Positions 1 to 9,095 of a DNA stretch of 37,306 nt are shown in pieces. The notes under the pieces are model-generated. The model worked only from the letters and a program-made list of their open reading frames with translations, was not told the origin of the DNA and made no database searches. The number at the start of each line of letters is the position of its first letter. Within the stretch, counting starts at the first letter, position 1. Source of the stretch: Micromonosporaceae bacterium (GTDB taxonomy: Bacteria; Actinomycetota; Actinomycetes; Mycobacteriales; Micromonosporaceae); assembly GCA_019689695.1 (NCBI GenBank), contig JADGHA010000002.1, forward strand, positions 1 to 37,306, in the 5' to 3' direction. The translations under genes were made by a program, and so were the position numbers.

Positions 1-63
1 CCCCCCCCACACCCCCCCCCCCGCCCCGGCCGCCCCCCCACCCGCCGCCGCCCCCCCCGCCCG
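1..63. other. C-rich low-complexity sequence at window edge
   Basis: Near-homopolymeric C runs (ccccccccacaccccccccccc...) unlike the rest of the window; adjacent to the sequence edge, so possibly an assembly/read artefact. Confidence 0.7.
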
Positions 64-93
64 GGGCAACCGGGAACCTAAGGGAAGGCATTG

Positions 94-1101
94 ATGTCCG
101 GTTCCACCGTCTTGCTTGCCGACGGCACACTGTCCGACTTCGGGACAAAGTTCTGGGACGTGCTCCAGGCCCTGGTGATCTTCCTCGGCGTCCTCGCCCT
201 GATCTTCTTCGCGGCCGGCCGGGCCGTCGGGCGGTTCAGCCGGCCGCTGACCATCGCCGTGTTCCTCGGGCCGGCCCTCCTGCTCATCCTGGTCGGTCTG
301 ATCGTCCCGGCGATCCGCACCATCTACCTGAGCACCAAGAACTCCGACAGCACCAAGGGTGTCGGCTTCGACAACTACACCTGGGCGTTCACGAACAGCG
401 ACATCCAGCGAGTGCTCATCAACACGCTGCTGTGGATCGTGATCGCGCCGATCGTCACCACCGTGCTCGGCCTGGCCGTGGCGCTGATGGTCGACCGGCT
501 GAAGGGGCAGGCGATCTACAAGTCGCTGATCTTCATGCCCATGGCGATCTCGTTCGTCGGGGCCAGCATCATCTGGAAGTTCGTCTACGAGGCGCGTGAT
601 CCGTCGCAGCCGCAGATCGGTCTGCTCAGCCAGGTGGCGATGGCGCTGGGCTGGTCGCACCCGCCCAACTGGCTGCTGAGCATCCCGCTGAACACGTTCC
701 TGCTCATGGTGATCCTGGTGTGGACGCAGACGGGCTTCGCCATGGTGGTGCTCGCCGCGGCGATCAGAGGGATACCCGAGGACATCGTCGAGGCCGCGCG
801 GGTGGACGGGGCCCGCGGCAGCAAGCTGCTGTTCCGGGTCACCATCCCGATGATCCGCAGCACGCTGGTGGTGGTGCTGACCACCATCATGATCATGACG
901 CTGAAGATCTTCGACATCGTCCGCACCATGACCAACGGCAACTTCAAGACCGACGTGCTGGCGAACAAGATGTACTCACAGTCCTTTGTGGAGTTCAACA
1001 ACGGGCGCGGCAGCGCGCTCGCGGTGATCCTGTTCGTCGCGGTCCTGCCGCTGGTCGGCTACAACATCGTGCAGCTGCGAAGGGAGCGTGCGGTCCGATG
1101 A
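94..1101 (+). CDS. Carbohydrate ABC transporter permease (MalF/UgpA-like)
   Basis: Multiple hydrophobic TM segments; EAA-type loop EAARVDGARGSKLLFRVTIPMIRS; GGGAAGG-type RBS upstream of ATG at 94. Confidence 0.93.
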   Translation: MSGSTVLLADGTLSDFGTKFWDVLQALVIFLGVLALIFFAAGRAVGRFSRPLTIAVFLGPALLLILVGLIVPAIRTIYLSTKNSDSTKGVGFDNYTWAFTNSDIQRVLINTLLWIVIAPIVTTVLGLAVALMVDRLKGQAIYKSLIFMPMAISFVGASIIWKFVYEARDPSQPQIGLLSQVAMALGWSHPPNWLLSIPLNTFLLMVILVWTQTGFAMVVLAAAIRGIPEDIVEAARVDGARGSKLLFRVTIPMIRSTLVVVLTTIMIMTLKIFDIVRTMTNGNFKTDVLANKMYSQSFVEFNNGRGSALAVILFVAVLPLVGYNIVQLRRERAVR

Positions 1102-2060
1102 GCGTTGGCGCCGTAGAGACCGCGAAGGCACCGGTCAAGAAGAGGCAGGAGCCGGCGGTCAAGGCGATCCGGCGGTCGTTCAGCAGCCCGCTGGCGAGCT
1201 TCCTGATCCTCGTGCTGACCGTACTGTGGACGCTGCCCACCTTCGGGCTGCTGGTCACCTCGTTCCGGCCGGAGCAGAAGGTCGCCACCACCGGCTGGTG
1301 GACGGTGTTCACCGACCCCCAACTGACCCTCTCCAACTACCACACGGTGCTGTTCGAGGCGGCGTTCGGCGGCGGCACCACCGGCCTGATGCCGTACGTC
1401 ATCAACTCGCTGGCGATCACCATTCCGGGCACCATCTTCCCGTTGGTGGTCGCCTCGATGGCCGCGTACGCCCTGGCCTGGGTCCGGTTCCGGGGCAGCG
1501 ACGTGATCTTCTTCCTGATCTTCGCCCTGCAGGTGATCCCGCTGCAACTGGCGCTGATCCCGCTGCTCCAGCTGTACTCCAGCGGCAAGATCGGCGGCGT
1601 CCGGCTGTTCCCGGAGAGCCTGCACCTGACCGGTACGTACTGGCCGGTTTGGCTGTCGCACACGATGTTCGCGATGCCGCTGGCGGTCTTCCTGCTGCAC
1701 AACTTCATCTCGCAGCTGCCGCGTGAGGTGATGGAGGCAGCCACTGTGGACGGAGCCGACCACTTCAAGGTGTTCCGGACCATCGTGGTGCCGCTGGCCG
1801 CGCCGGCCCTCGCCTCGTTCGCCATCTTCCAGTTCCTCTGGGTGTGGAACGACCTGCTGGTCGGCCTGACCTTCGCCGGCGGCACCGCCGAGGTGGCGCC
1901 GCTGACCGCGCGGCTGCTGCAGCTGTCCGGCTCCTTCGGCAGTCGCTGGCACCTGCTCACCGCGGGCGCGTTCGTCTCCATCGTCATCCCGTTGATCGTC
2001 TTCTTCGCGCTGCAGCGCTACTTCGTCCGAGGGTTGCTGGCCGGCAGCGTCAAGGGCTGA
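1098..2060 (+). CDS. Carbohydrate ABC transporter permease (MalG/UgpE-like)
   Basis: ATGA overlap with previous CDS; EAA loop EAATVDGADHFKVFRTIVVPLAAPAL; TM-rich. Confidence 0.93.
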   Translation: MSVGAVETAKAPVKKRQEPAVKAIRRSFSSPLASFLILVLTVLWTLPTFGLLVTSFRPEQKVATTGWWTVFTDPQLTLSNYHTVLFEAAFGGGTTGLMPYVINSLAITIPGTIFPLVVASMAAYALAWVRFRGSDVIFFLIFALQVIPLQLALIPLLQLYSSGKIGGVRLFPESLHLTGTYWPVWLSHTMFAMPLAVFLLHNFISQLPREVMEAATVDGADHFKVFRTIVVPLAAPALASFAIFQFLWVWNDLLVGLTFAGGTAEVAPLTARLLQLSGSFGSRWHLLTAGAFVSIVIPLIVFFALQRYFVRGLLAGSVKG

Positions 2061-3070
2061 TGGCACGGATCGACGATGTCGCGCGGCTGGCCGGGGTCTC
2101 CACGGCCACGGTCTCCCGGGCGCTGCGCGGGTTGCCGGTGGTTTCGGAGCTGACCCGGATGCGCGTGCTGGAGGCGGCGAAGCAGCTCGGCTACGTCGCC
2201 TCCCCCAACGCCTCCCGGCTGGCCGGCGGCAAGACCCGGTCGGTGGCGGTGGTGGTGGCGAGGATCACCCGGTGGTTCTTCGCCACGGTGGTGGAGGCCG
2301 CCGAGGAGACGCTGCACCAGGCCGGCTACGACATGGTGCTGTACAACCTCGGCGGGCGCCCGGAGTCGCGCCGCAAGCTGTTCTCCGGGCCCACGCTGAC
2401 CCACCGCGCGGACGCGCTGATGCTGGTCTGCACGCCGCTGGACGCGCCGGACATCGCCACCGTGGAACGGCTGGCGATCCCGGTGGTGGCGGTCAGCGAG
2501 TGCGTCCGGCAGTGGCCGACGGTCTGCATCGACGACGTGGCGGCCGCACGCACCGCTATGGAGCACCTGCTCACCCTCGGCCATCGGCGGATCGCGCACA
2601 TCGGTGGCGAAGGCGCTGACCAGCTGGCCGGGAACGTCCACCTGAACCGCCGCCGCGGGTACCTTGAGGCCCTGCGGGCGGCCGGCATCGAGCCGGACCC
2701 GGCGCTGGACATCAAGGCCGAGTTCAGCCTCGGCGGCGCGATCCGGGCCACCACCGAGCTGCTTCGCCGCGGCGAGCCGCCCACCGCCATCTTCGCCGCG
2801 TGCGACGAGATGGCCATGGGCGCGATGGCCGTGCTGCGCGAGGCCGGCCTGCGGGTGCCCGAGGACGTCAGTGTGATCGGCATCGACGACCACGACATGG
2901 CCGCCGCGGTCGGGCTGAGCACGGTCGCCCAGCCCGCCGCCGAGCAGGGCCAGCTCGCCGCGACCATGCTGCTGGAGCGGCTGTACGGGGTGACCGAGGC
3001 CCCGGCGGCTCCGACCGTGCTGCCCACGCGGCTCGTGGTGCGCGGATCGACCGGACCGCCCCGACGGTAG
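2060..3070 (+). CDS. LacI family transcriptional regulator
   Basis: N-terminus MARIDDVARLAGVSTATVSRALRG is a classical LacI HTH; periplasmic-binding-like effector domain follows; overlaps permease stop. Confidence 0.95.
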   Translation: MARIDDVARLAGVSTATVSRALRGLPVVSELTRMRVLEAAKQLGYVASPNASRLAGGKTRSVAVVVARITRWFFATVVEAAEETLHQAGYDMVLYNLGGRPESRRKLFSGPTLTHRADALMLVCTPLDAPDIATVERLAIPVVAVSECVRQWPTVCIDDVAAARTAMEHLLTLGHRRIAHIGGEGADQLAGNVHLNRRRGYLEALRAAGIEPDPALDIKAEFSLGGAIRATTELLRRGEPPTAIFAACDEMAMGAMAVLREAGLRVPEDVSVIGIDDHDMAAAVGLSTVAQPAAEQGQLAATMLLERLYGVTEAPAAPTVLPTRLVVRGSTGPPRR

Positions 3071-3081
3071 GCTCTTCTGTC

Positions 3082-4719
3082 ATGTGGTGGTGCGATGCGG
3101 TCATCTACCAGGTGTATCCGCGCTCGTTCGCGGACAGCGACGGCGACGGCTACGGTGACCTTCCGGGCATCACCGCCCGCCTGGATCACCTGGTGGAGCT
3201 TGGCGTGGACGCGCTCTGGCTCTCGCCGTTCTACCCGTCCCCGCAGGCCGATGCCGGCTACGACGTGGCCGACTACCGCGACGTCGACCCGCTCTTCGGC
3301 ACCCTGGCCGACGCCGACGAGCTCATCGCCGCGGCCAAGGCGCGGGGCCTGCGGGTGATCCTGGACCTGGTGCCCAACCACACCTCCGACGCACACCCGT
3401 GGTTCACCGCGGCGCTCGGGGCCGGTCCGGGCAGCGCCGAGCGCGACCGGTACATCTTCCGCGACGGCCGCGGCTCGCACGGCGAACTGCCGCCGAACAA
3501 CTGGCAGAGCGTCTTCGGCGGTCCCGCCTGGACGCAGGTCCCGGATGGACAGTGGTACCTGCACCTGTTCGACGCCGGGCAGCCCGACCTCAACTGGGAC
3601 AACCCGTCGGTACGCGCGGAGTTCGAGGACATCCTGCGGTTCTGGCTGGACCGCGGGGCGGACGGGTTCCGGGTGGACGTGGCGCACGGGCTGGTGAAGC
3701 AGGCTCAGCTGCCCGACTGGCACCACCCGCCGACCCCGCTGACCGGCACCGACCTGACGTCCGTCCGCCCGCCGATGTGGGACCAGGATGGCGTGCACGA
3801 GATCTACCGGTCCTGGCGCCGGGTGCTCAGCGAGTACGGCCCGGACCGGATCCTGGTGGCCGAGGCGTGGGTGCAGCCGGCTGAACGGCTCGCCCAGTAC
3901 GTGCGGCCGGACGAGATGCACCAGGCGTTCAACTTCGAGTACCTGCAGGCGGCCTGGGACGCGCCGAGCCAGCGCAACGTGATCACCAGGTCTCTCGCGG
4001 CCACCGACGCGGTCGGCGCGCCGACCACCTGGGTGCTGTCCAACCACGACGTGGTACGCCACGCCTCCCGGCTCGGCATGGACATGGAGCTGGTCCTGCA
4101 CAAGGGCATCGGCCCCCGCGACCCCCAGCCGGACGAGGAGCTGGGCCTGCGCCGTGCCCGCGCCGCGACGCTGCTGATGCTCGCCCTGCCCGGCTCGGCC
4201 TACCTCTACCAGGGCGAGGAGCTGGGCCTGCCGGAGCACACCACGCTGCCCGACGAGGCCCGGCAGGACCCGGGCTGGCGGCGCTCCAACTACACCGCGC
4301 CCGGCCGCGACGGCTGCCGGGTGCCGATCCCGTGGCAGGCGGACGCGCCGTCGTACGGGTTCGGTCCGTCGGACCGCAGCTGGCTGCCGCAGCCGCCGAC
4401 CTGGGCACGGTACGCGTTGGACCGCCAGCGCGGGGTGCCGGGATCGACCTACGAGATGTACCGCACGGCGCTACGCCTGCGGCGGGAGCTGGAACTGGGC
4501 AGCGGCACGCTGTCCTGGGTGGAGACAGACGTCCCGGATCAGGTGCTGGCCTTCCGCAACGGCGACACCACGGTCGTGACCAACTTCGGCCCGGAGCCGG
4601 TCTCGCTCTCCGAACTGCTGTCCAGCGAGGTGAAGGTGCTGCACGCCAGCGCCGACCTGGACGACGGGGGCAAGGTCCCCACCGACGTGACCGTCTGGGT
4701 GGCCACGCTCACCCGGTGA
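3082..4719 (+). CDS. GH13 family alpha-glucosidase
   Basis: MWWCDAVIYQVYPRSFADSDGDGYGDLPGI, GFRVDVAHG, VAEAWV and LSNHDVVRH match GH13 conserved regions. Confidence 0.95.
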   Translation: MWWCDAVIYQVYPRSFADSDGDGYGDLPGITARLDHLVELGVDALWLSPFYPSPQADAGYDVADYRDVDPLFGTLADADELIAAAKARGLRVILDLVPNHTSDAHPWFTAALGAGPGSAERDRYIFRDGRGSHGELPPNNWQSVFGGPAWTQVPDGQWYLHLFDAGQPDLNWDNPSVRAEFEDILRFWLDRGADGFRVDVAHGLVKQAQLPDWHHPPTPLTGTDLTSVRPPMWDQDGVHEIYRSWRRVLSEYGPDRILVAEAWVQPAERLAQYVRPDEMHQAFNFEYLQAAWDAPSQRNVITRSLAATDAVGAPTTWVLSNHDVVRHASRLGMDMELVLHKGIGPRDPQPDEELGLRRARAATLLMLALPGSAYLYQGEELGLPEHTTLPDEARQDPGWRRSNYTAPGRDGCRVPIPWQADAPSYGFGPSDRSWLPQPPTWARYALDRQRGVPGSTYEMYRTALRLRRELELGSGTLSWVETDVPDQVLAFRNGDTTVVTNFGPEPVSLSELLSSEVKVLHASADLDDGGKVPTDVTVWVATLTR

Positions 4720-4806
4720 GGTTCGGAAAGCGGCGAGGGCCGGCCTTTCCTCGGGTACGTTCCTGATCTGCAGTGCCACGGTCCTGCATGCCTGATACGT
4801 GTATCG

Positions 4807-5100
4807 ATGGAGGGTGGTGGCTCAACCTTCGTGGCGAGAGTCCGAGTTGTGGTCTTCGGCCAGGTTCAGGGGGTCTATTTCCGCCACACCTGCCGCCAGG
4901 TGGCGACCGAGCGGCGAGTCGCCGGGTGGGTGCGCAACCGGCCGGACGGCGCGGTGGAGGCGGTCTTCGAGGGCGACCCGGACCAGGTCCGCGAGATGGT
5001 CGCCTGGGCCCACCGCGGGCCGGCCATGGCGCGGGTGGACAGCGTCGAGGTGCACGAGGAGGAGCCGGAAGGACTGGCCGGCTTCACCATCACCCGCTGA
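4807..5100 (+). CDS. acyP: Acylphosphatase
   Basis: VVFGQVQGVYFRHTCRQVATERRVAGWVRNRPDGAVEAVFEG acylphosphatase signature. Confidence 0.93.
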   Translation: MEGGGSTFVARVRVVVFGQVQGVYFRHTCRQVATERRVAGWVRNRPDGAVEAVFEGDPDQVREMVAWAHRGPAMARVDSVEVHEEEPEGLAGFTITR

Positions 5101-5126
5101 CCCGGGCCATCCGGCCCGGGTCAGCG
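5095..5126. terminator. Bidirectional terminator-like hairpin between convergent acyP and xylB
   Basis: Perfect 14-bp inverted repeat CGCTGACCCGGGCC-ATCC-GGCCCGGGTCAGCG; stem includes the acyP stop codon; no U-tract. Confidence 0.75.
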
Positions 5127-5150
5127 TGCCAGAGCACACCGTGAGGTTGG

Positions 5151-6548
5151 TCAGCGCCTCGAAACAACATGATCACGGGCGGCCGCGTACCGCTCGCGGA
5201 TTGCCGGCACCGGATCGGCTTCGTACGTCTCCTCCGGCCCGAGTGTCCACTCCGGAGGCTCGTCGCCGCCGAGGGCGACCCAGGCGGCCTGCCGGGCGGC
5301 GCCGTCGGCCACGTACTCCCCTGGCGGCGGGACGAGGACCGGGCAGCCGAAGACAGCCGGCGCGATCCGGCGTACCGCCTCGGAGCGGGCTCCGCCGCCG
5401 ACCAGGGCGACCCGGGTGACGGTGACCCCTTGCGCGGTCAACGCGTCCAGGCCGTCGGCGAGGGCGCAGAGCATGCCCTCGACCGCGGCCCGGGCCAGGT
5501 GGGCCGGGGTGGCGGTGCGCAGCGTGAGGCCGTGCACGGCGCCGGTGGCCAGCGGCCGGTTCGGGGTGCGCTCGCCCTCCAAATAGGGCACCAGGACCAG
5601 GCCGTCCGCGCCGGGTGGGGCGGAGAGCGCGAGGCGGGACAGCTCCGCGTGGTCCACCCGCAGCATCGCCGCGGCGGCGTCCAGCACCCGGGCCGCGTTG
5701 AGCGTGCACACCAGGGGCAGGTAGCGGCCGGTGGCGTCGGCGAACCCGGCGACGTAGCCGGACGCGTCGGCGGTCGGCTTGTCCGCCACCGTGAACACGG
5801 TGCCGGAGGTGCCGATGGACACCACCACGTCGCCTGGCCGGATGCCGACCCCGAGCGCGGCGGCGGCGTTGTCGCCGGTGCCGGGGCCGAGCGCGGCACC
5901 GTTGGGCAGCGAGCCGGCCCGGCCGGCCGGACCGAGTACCCGCGGCAGGAGGGGCTCCCGCCCGAACGCGCGCTTGAGCAGGTCCATCCGGTACTGGTTG
6001 GTCGCCGGCGACCAGTACCCGGTGCCGCTGGCATCCCCCCGGTCGGTGACCAGGGCGGACAGATCGGCGGCACCGCCGAGGCGCCAGGTGAGCCAGTCGT
6101 GCGGCAGGCAGACCGCCGCGGTGCGGTCCGCCGCGGCCGGCTCGTGCTCGGCGAGCCAGCGCAGCTTGGTGACGGTGAACGAGGCGACCGGCACCGAGCC
6201 GATCGCCTCGGCCCACGCGGCCTCCCCGCCCAGCTCCGCGATCAGGTCAAGCGCCGCCTGGGCGGATCGGGTGTCGTTCCACAGCAGCGCCGGGCGGACC
6301 ACCTGGCCGCCGGCGTCGAGGCAGACCATGCCGTGCTGCTGGGCGGCGACCGACGCGGCGGCCACGTCGGCGAGCCCGCCGGCCTGCTCCAGCGCCTGGT
6401 CGAGCGCGCTCCACCAGGCGTCCGGATGCACCTCCGTGCCGTCCGGGTGAGGCGCGCGGCCTTCCCGGACCAGAGCGCCGGTCTCCGCGTCGCGGATCAC
6501 GACCTTGCACGACTGGGTCGAGGAGTCGACCCCGGCGACCAGTGTCAT
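5151..6548 (-). CDS. xylB: Xylulokinase (FGGY family)
   Basis: [74 protein letters not shown]; adjacent to xylA. Confidence 0.95.
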   Translation of the reverse strand: MTLVAGVDSSTQSCKVVIRDAETGALVREGRAPHPDGTEVHPDAWWSALDQALEQAGGLADVAAASVAAQQHGMVCLDAGGQVVRPALLWNDTRSAQAALDLIAELGGEAAWAEAIGSVPVASFTVTKLRWLAEHEPAAADRTAAVCLPHDWLTWRLGGAADLSALVTDRGDASGTGYWSPATNQYRMDLLKRAFGREPLLPRVLGPAGRAGSLPNGAALGPGTGDNAAAALGVGIRPGDVVVSIGTSGTVFTVADKPTADASGYVAGFADATGRYLPLVCTLNAARVLDAAAAMLRVDHAELSRLALSAPPGADGLVLVPYLEGERTPNRPLATGAVHGLTLRTATPAHLARAAVEGMLCALADGLDALTAQGVTVTRVALVGGGARSEAVRRIAPAVFGCPVLVPPPGEYVADGAARQAAWVALGGDEPPEWTLGPEETYEADPVPAIRERYAAARDHVVSRR

Positions 6549-6569
6549 GGCACTCCCCTGCCGGTCGGT

Positions 6570-7766
6570 TCAGCGTGCGCCGAGCAGGTGCTCGACGGCG
6601 AGCTGGTTGAGGCGGACGAAACCGTAGCCCCGCTCGCCCGCGGCGTCCGCGTCGAACTCCTCGAACGCGGACCGGTCGGCGAGCAGCTCCGCGTAGGACT
6701 CTCCGTCGGAGAGCGTGGGCACCGACAGCTCGCCCACCTTGCTGGCCTGCAGCGCCTCCTGCACCTCCGGGTCGGCCCGGAACTTCGCGGCCCGCTCCTT
6801 CAGCAGCAGGTAGGTGCTCATGTTCGCGGCCGCCGACGCCCACACGCCGGTGATGTCCTCGGTGCGCAGCGGCTTGTAGTCGAAGTGCCGCGGCCCGTCG
6901 TAGGCCGCCGCGCCGCCGGGCCCGCCGAACTCCAGCAGGTCGACCAGGAAGAACGCGTTGAGCAGGTCGCCGTGGCCGAAGACCAGGTCCTGGTCGTACT
7001 TGATGCTGCGCTGGCCGTTGAGGTCGATGTGGAACAGCTTGCCGTGCCACAACGCCTGGGCGATGCCGTGCACGAAGTTGAGCCCGGCCATCTGCTCGTG
7101 CCCGACCTCCGGGTTGAGCCCGACCATGTCGGCGTGCTGCAGGGTGCTGATGAACGCCAGCGCGTGCCCGATGGTCGGCAGCAGGATGTCGCCGCGCGGC
7201 TCGTTCGGCTTCGGCTCGAGCGCGAAGCGCAGCTGGTAGCCGCGGTCGACGACGTACTGCGCGAGGGTGTCGATGGCCTCCCGGTAGCGGTCGAGCGCGG
7301 CCCGCACGTCCTTGGCGGCGTCGGACTCGGAGCCCTCCCGGCCACCCCAGAAGACATACGTCCGGGCGCCCAGCTCGGCGGCGAGGTCCAGGTTGCGCAT
7401 CACCTTGCGCAGCGCGTACCGCCGCACATCACGGTCGTTGGCGGTGAACGCGCCGTCCTTGAACACGGGGTGGTTGAACAGGTTGGTGGTGGCCATGGGC
7501 ACCACCAGGCCGGTCTCGTCCAGCGCCTTGCGGAACCGGGCGATCCGTTCCTCGCGCGCCTGCTCGGTCGAGCCGAACGGCACCAGATCGTCGTCGTGGA
7601 AGGTGATCCCGTACGCCCCCAGCTCGGCGAGGCGGTGCACGGCCTCCACCGCGTCCAGCGGCGGCCGGGTGGCGTCGCCGAACGGGTCGCGGGCCGGCCA
7701 GCCCACCGTCCACAAGCCGAAGGAGAAGCGGTCCGCCTTGGTAGGTGTCGGCACCGAATTGTTCAT
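6570..7766 (-). CDS. xylA: Xylose isomerase
   Basis: [72 protein letters not shown]. Confidence 0.97.
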   Translation of the reverse strand: MNNSVPTPTKADRFSFGLWTVGWPARDPFGDATRPPLDAVEAVHRLAELGAYGITFHDDDLVPFGSTEQAREERIARFRKALDETGLVVPMATTNLFNHPVFKDGAFTANDRDVRRYALRKVMRNLDLAAELGARTYVFWGGREGSESDAAKDVRAALDRYREAIDTLAQYVVDRGYQLRFALEPKPNEPRGDILLPTIGHALAFISTLQHADMVGLNPEVGHEQMAGLNFVHGIAQALWHGKLFHIDLNGQRSIKYDQDLVFGHGDLLNAFFLVDLLEFGGPGGAAAYDGPRHFDYKPLRTEDITGVWASAAANMSTYLLLKERAAKFRADPEVQEALQASKVGELSVPTLSDGESYAELLADRSAFEEFDADAAGERGYGFVRLNQLAVEHLLGAR

Positions 7767-7775
7767 TGCTTGAAC

Positions 7776-7802
7776 TTATTAACGTCGCTGTGCCATTGTC
7801 AA
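7776..7802 (-). promoter_or_regulatory. Candidate xylA promoter, minus strand
   Basis: TTGACA (7797-7802) and TAATAA (7776-7781) with a 15-nt spacer, 9 nt before the xylA ATG; within the 39-bp xylA/ROK divergent gap. Confidence 0.5.
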
Positions 7803-7805
7803 GGC

Positions 7806-9056
7806 ATGCGGCACGGCAGACCCGTCCGGCGCACGCGCGAGCCGGAGCAGCAGGCACTGCGGCAGACCGGCGTGCGGGAGCACAACCTCGGCCTGGTGCT
7901 GCGGCACCTGGCCAGCAGCCCGCGGCCGATCTCCCGGGCCGATTTGGCGGCGGCCACCGGGCTGACCAGGGCCACCGTCTCCGCGCTCGTGGAGGACCTG
8001 ATCAGCGGGCGGCTGGTGAGCGAGGTGGCGCCGGCTCCGCGCACGGGCGCCGGCCGGCCGGCCAACGGGCTCCGGCTGGCCGGGGACGGGCCGGCCGGCC
8101 TCGGCCTGGAGATCAACGTGGACTACCTGGCCGCCTGTGTGGTCGACCTGTCCGGGGAGGTCCGCCACCACGTGGTACGCCACGCCGACCAGCGGCCCCG
8201 CCCGCCCGAGCAGGTGCTGGCGGCGATCGCCCGGCTGGCGACCGAGGCGGTCGAGGCGGTGCGCCCGGCCGGCCTGCACGTGGTCGGCGCGGCGCTGGCC
8301 GTCCCCGGCCTGGTCAGCAACCGCGGGGAGGGGCCGCGGGCGCAAGCGCCCGAGGAGCCCAGCCTCATTCACCGGGCACCCAACCTGGGCTGGCGGGACG
8401 TGCCCGTGCCGGCGCGGCTGGCCGGCCTGCCGGTGCGGGTGGACAACGAGGCCAACCTGGCCGCGCTCGGCGAGCGGCAGGCCAGCCGTACCACCGACTT
8501 CATCTACGTCTCCGGCGAGATCGGCATCGGCGCGGGGATCGTGCTCGACGGCCGCCTGTTCCGCGGCGGGCGAGGCTTCAGTGGCGAGATCGGGCACGTG
8601 ACGATCCACCCGGACGGGCCGGTGTGCCGCTGCGGCGCGCGTGGCTGCCTGGAGCAGTACGCCGGGCAGGAGCGGATCCTCGCCGCCGCCGGCGCACCGA
8701 CCGTCGAGTCCCTTGTGGAAAGAGCGGGCGCGGGCGAGCCCGGTGCGCTGCGGGCGTTGCAGGATGCGGGGACCGCGCTCGGAGTGGCCGCGGCCGGCGT
8801 GGTCAATCTGCTCGACCTGGACACGGTGGTGCTGGGCGGCAGCTACGCCGCGCTCGCCCCGTGGCTGTGCGACCCGGTCGCGGAACAGATCCGCCAACGG
8901 GTGGTCACCGCCGGCTGGGCGCCGGTCACCGTCCGCGCCGCCGCCCTCGGCTCGCGGGCCACCGTGGTGGGCGCGGCCGGCTCGGTGGTCCGCGCGATCC
9001 ACGACGCTCCGGCGCGGTGGCTCAACGGGGCATGGGCAACGGGCGCGTCGCGCTGA
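7806..9056 (+). CDS. ROK family transcriptional regulator (XylR-like)
   Basis: Winged HTH (ISRADLAAATGLTRATVSALVEDLISGRLVSE) plus ROK sugar kinase-like domain with CRCGARGCLEQYAG zinc motif; divergent from xylAB. Exact start uncertain. Confidence 0.9.
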   Translation: MRHGRPVRRTREPEQQALRQTGVREHNLGLVLRHLASSPRPISRADLAAATGLTRATVSALVEDLISGRLVSEVAPAPRTGAGRPANGLRLAGDGPAGLGLEINVDYLAACVVDLSGEVRHHVVRHADQRPRPPEQVLAAIARLATEAVEAVRPAGLHVVGAALAVPGLVSNRGEGPRAQAPEEPSLIHRAPNLGWRDVPVPARLAGLPVRVDNEANLAALGERQASRTTDFIYVSGEIGIGAGIVLDGRLFRGGRGFSGEIGHVTIHPDGPVCRCGARGCLEQYAGQERILAAAGAPTVESLVERAGAGEPGALRALQDAGTALGVAAAGVVNLLDLDTVVLGGSYAALAPWLCDPVAEQIRQRVVTAGWAPVTVRAAALGSRATVVGAAGSVVRAIHDAPARWLNGAWATGASR

Positions 9057-9059
9057 GAG

Positions 9060-9095
9060 CGCGGCTGTTCAGCGGCTCGCGGCTGTTCAGCGGCT
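9060..9095. repeat. Two exact tandem copies of an 18-bp unit
   Basis: CGCGGCTGTTCAGCGGCT at 9060-9077 and 9078-9095. Confidence 0.95.

Noticed and set aside
2326-4239. 637-aa minus-strand ORF over lacI and alpha-glucosidase
   Set aside because: Antisense frame artefact of high GC; opposite strand has strong LacI and GH13 motifs.
4780-4806. ATACGTGTAT partial dyad upstream of acyP as an operator
   Set aside because: Only a 4-bp imperfect dyad; too short to distinguish from chance.
5169-7805. N-terminal part of the 1295-aa plus-strand ORF (5169-9056)
   Set aside because: Antisense to xylB and xylA and composed of Arg/Gly/Val-rich sequence; only the segment from about 7806 is the real ROK regulator.
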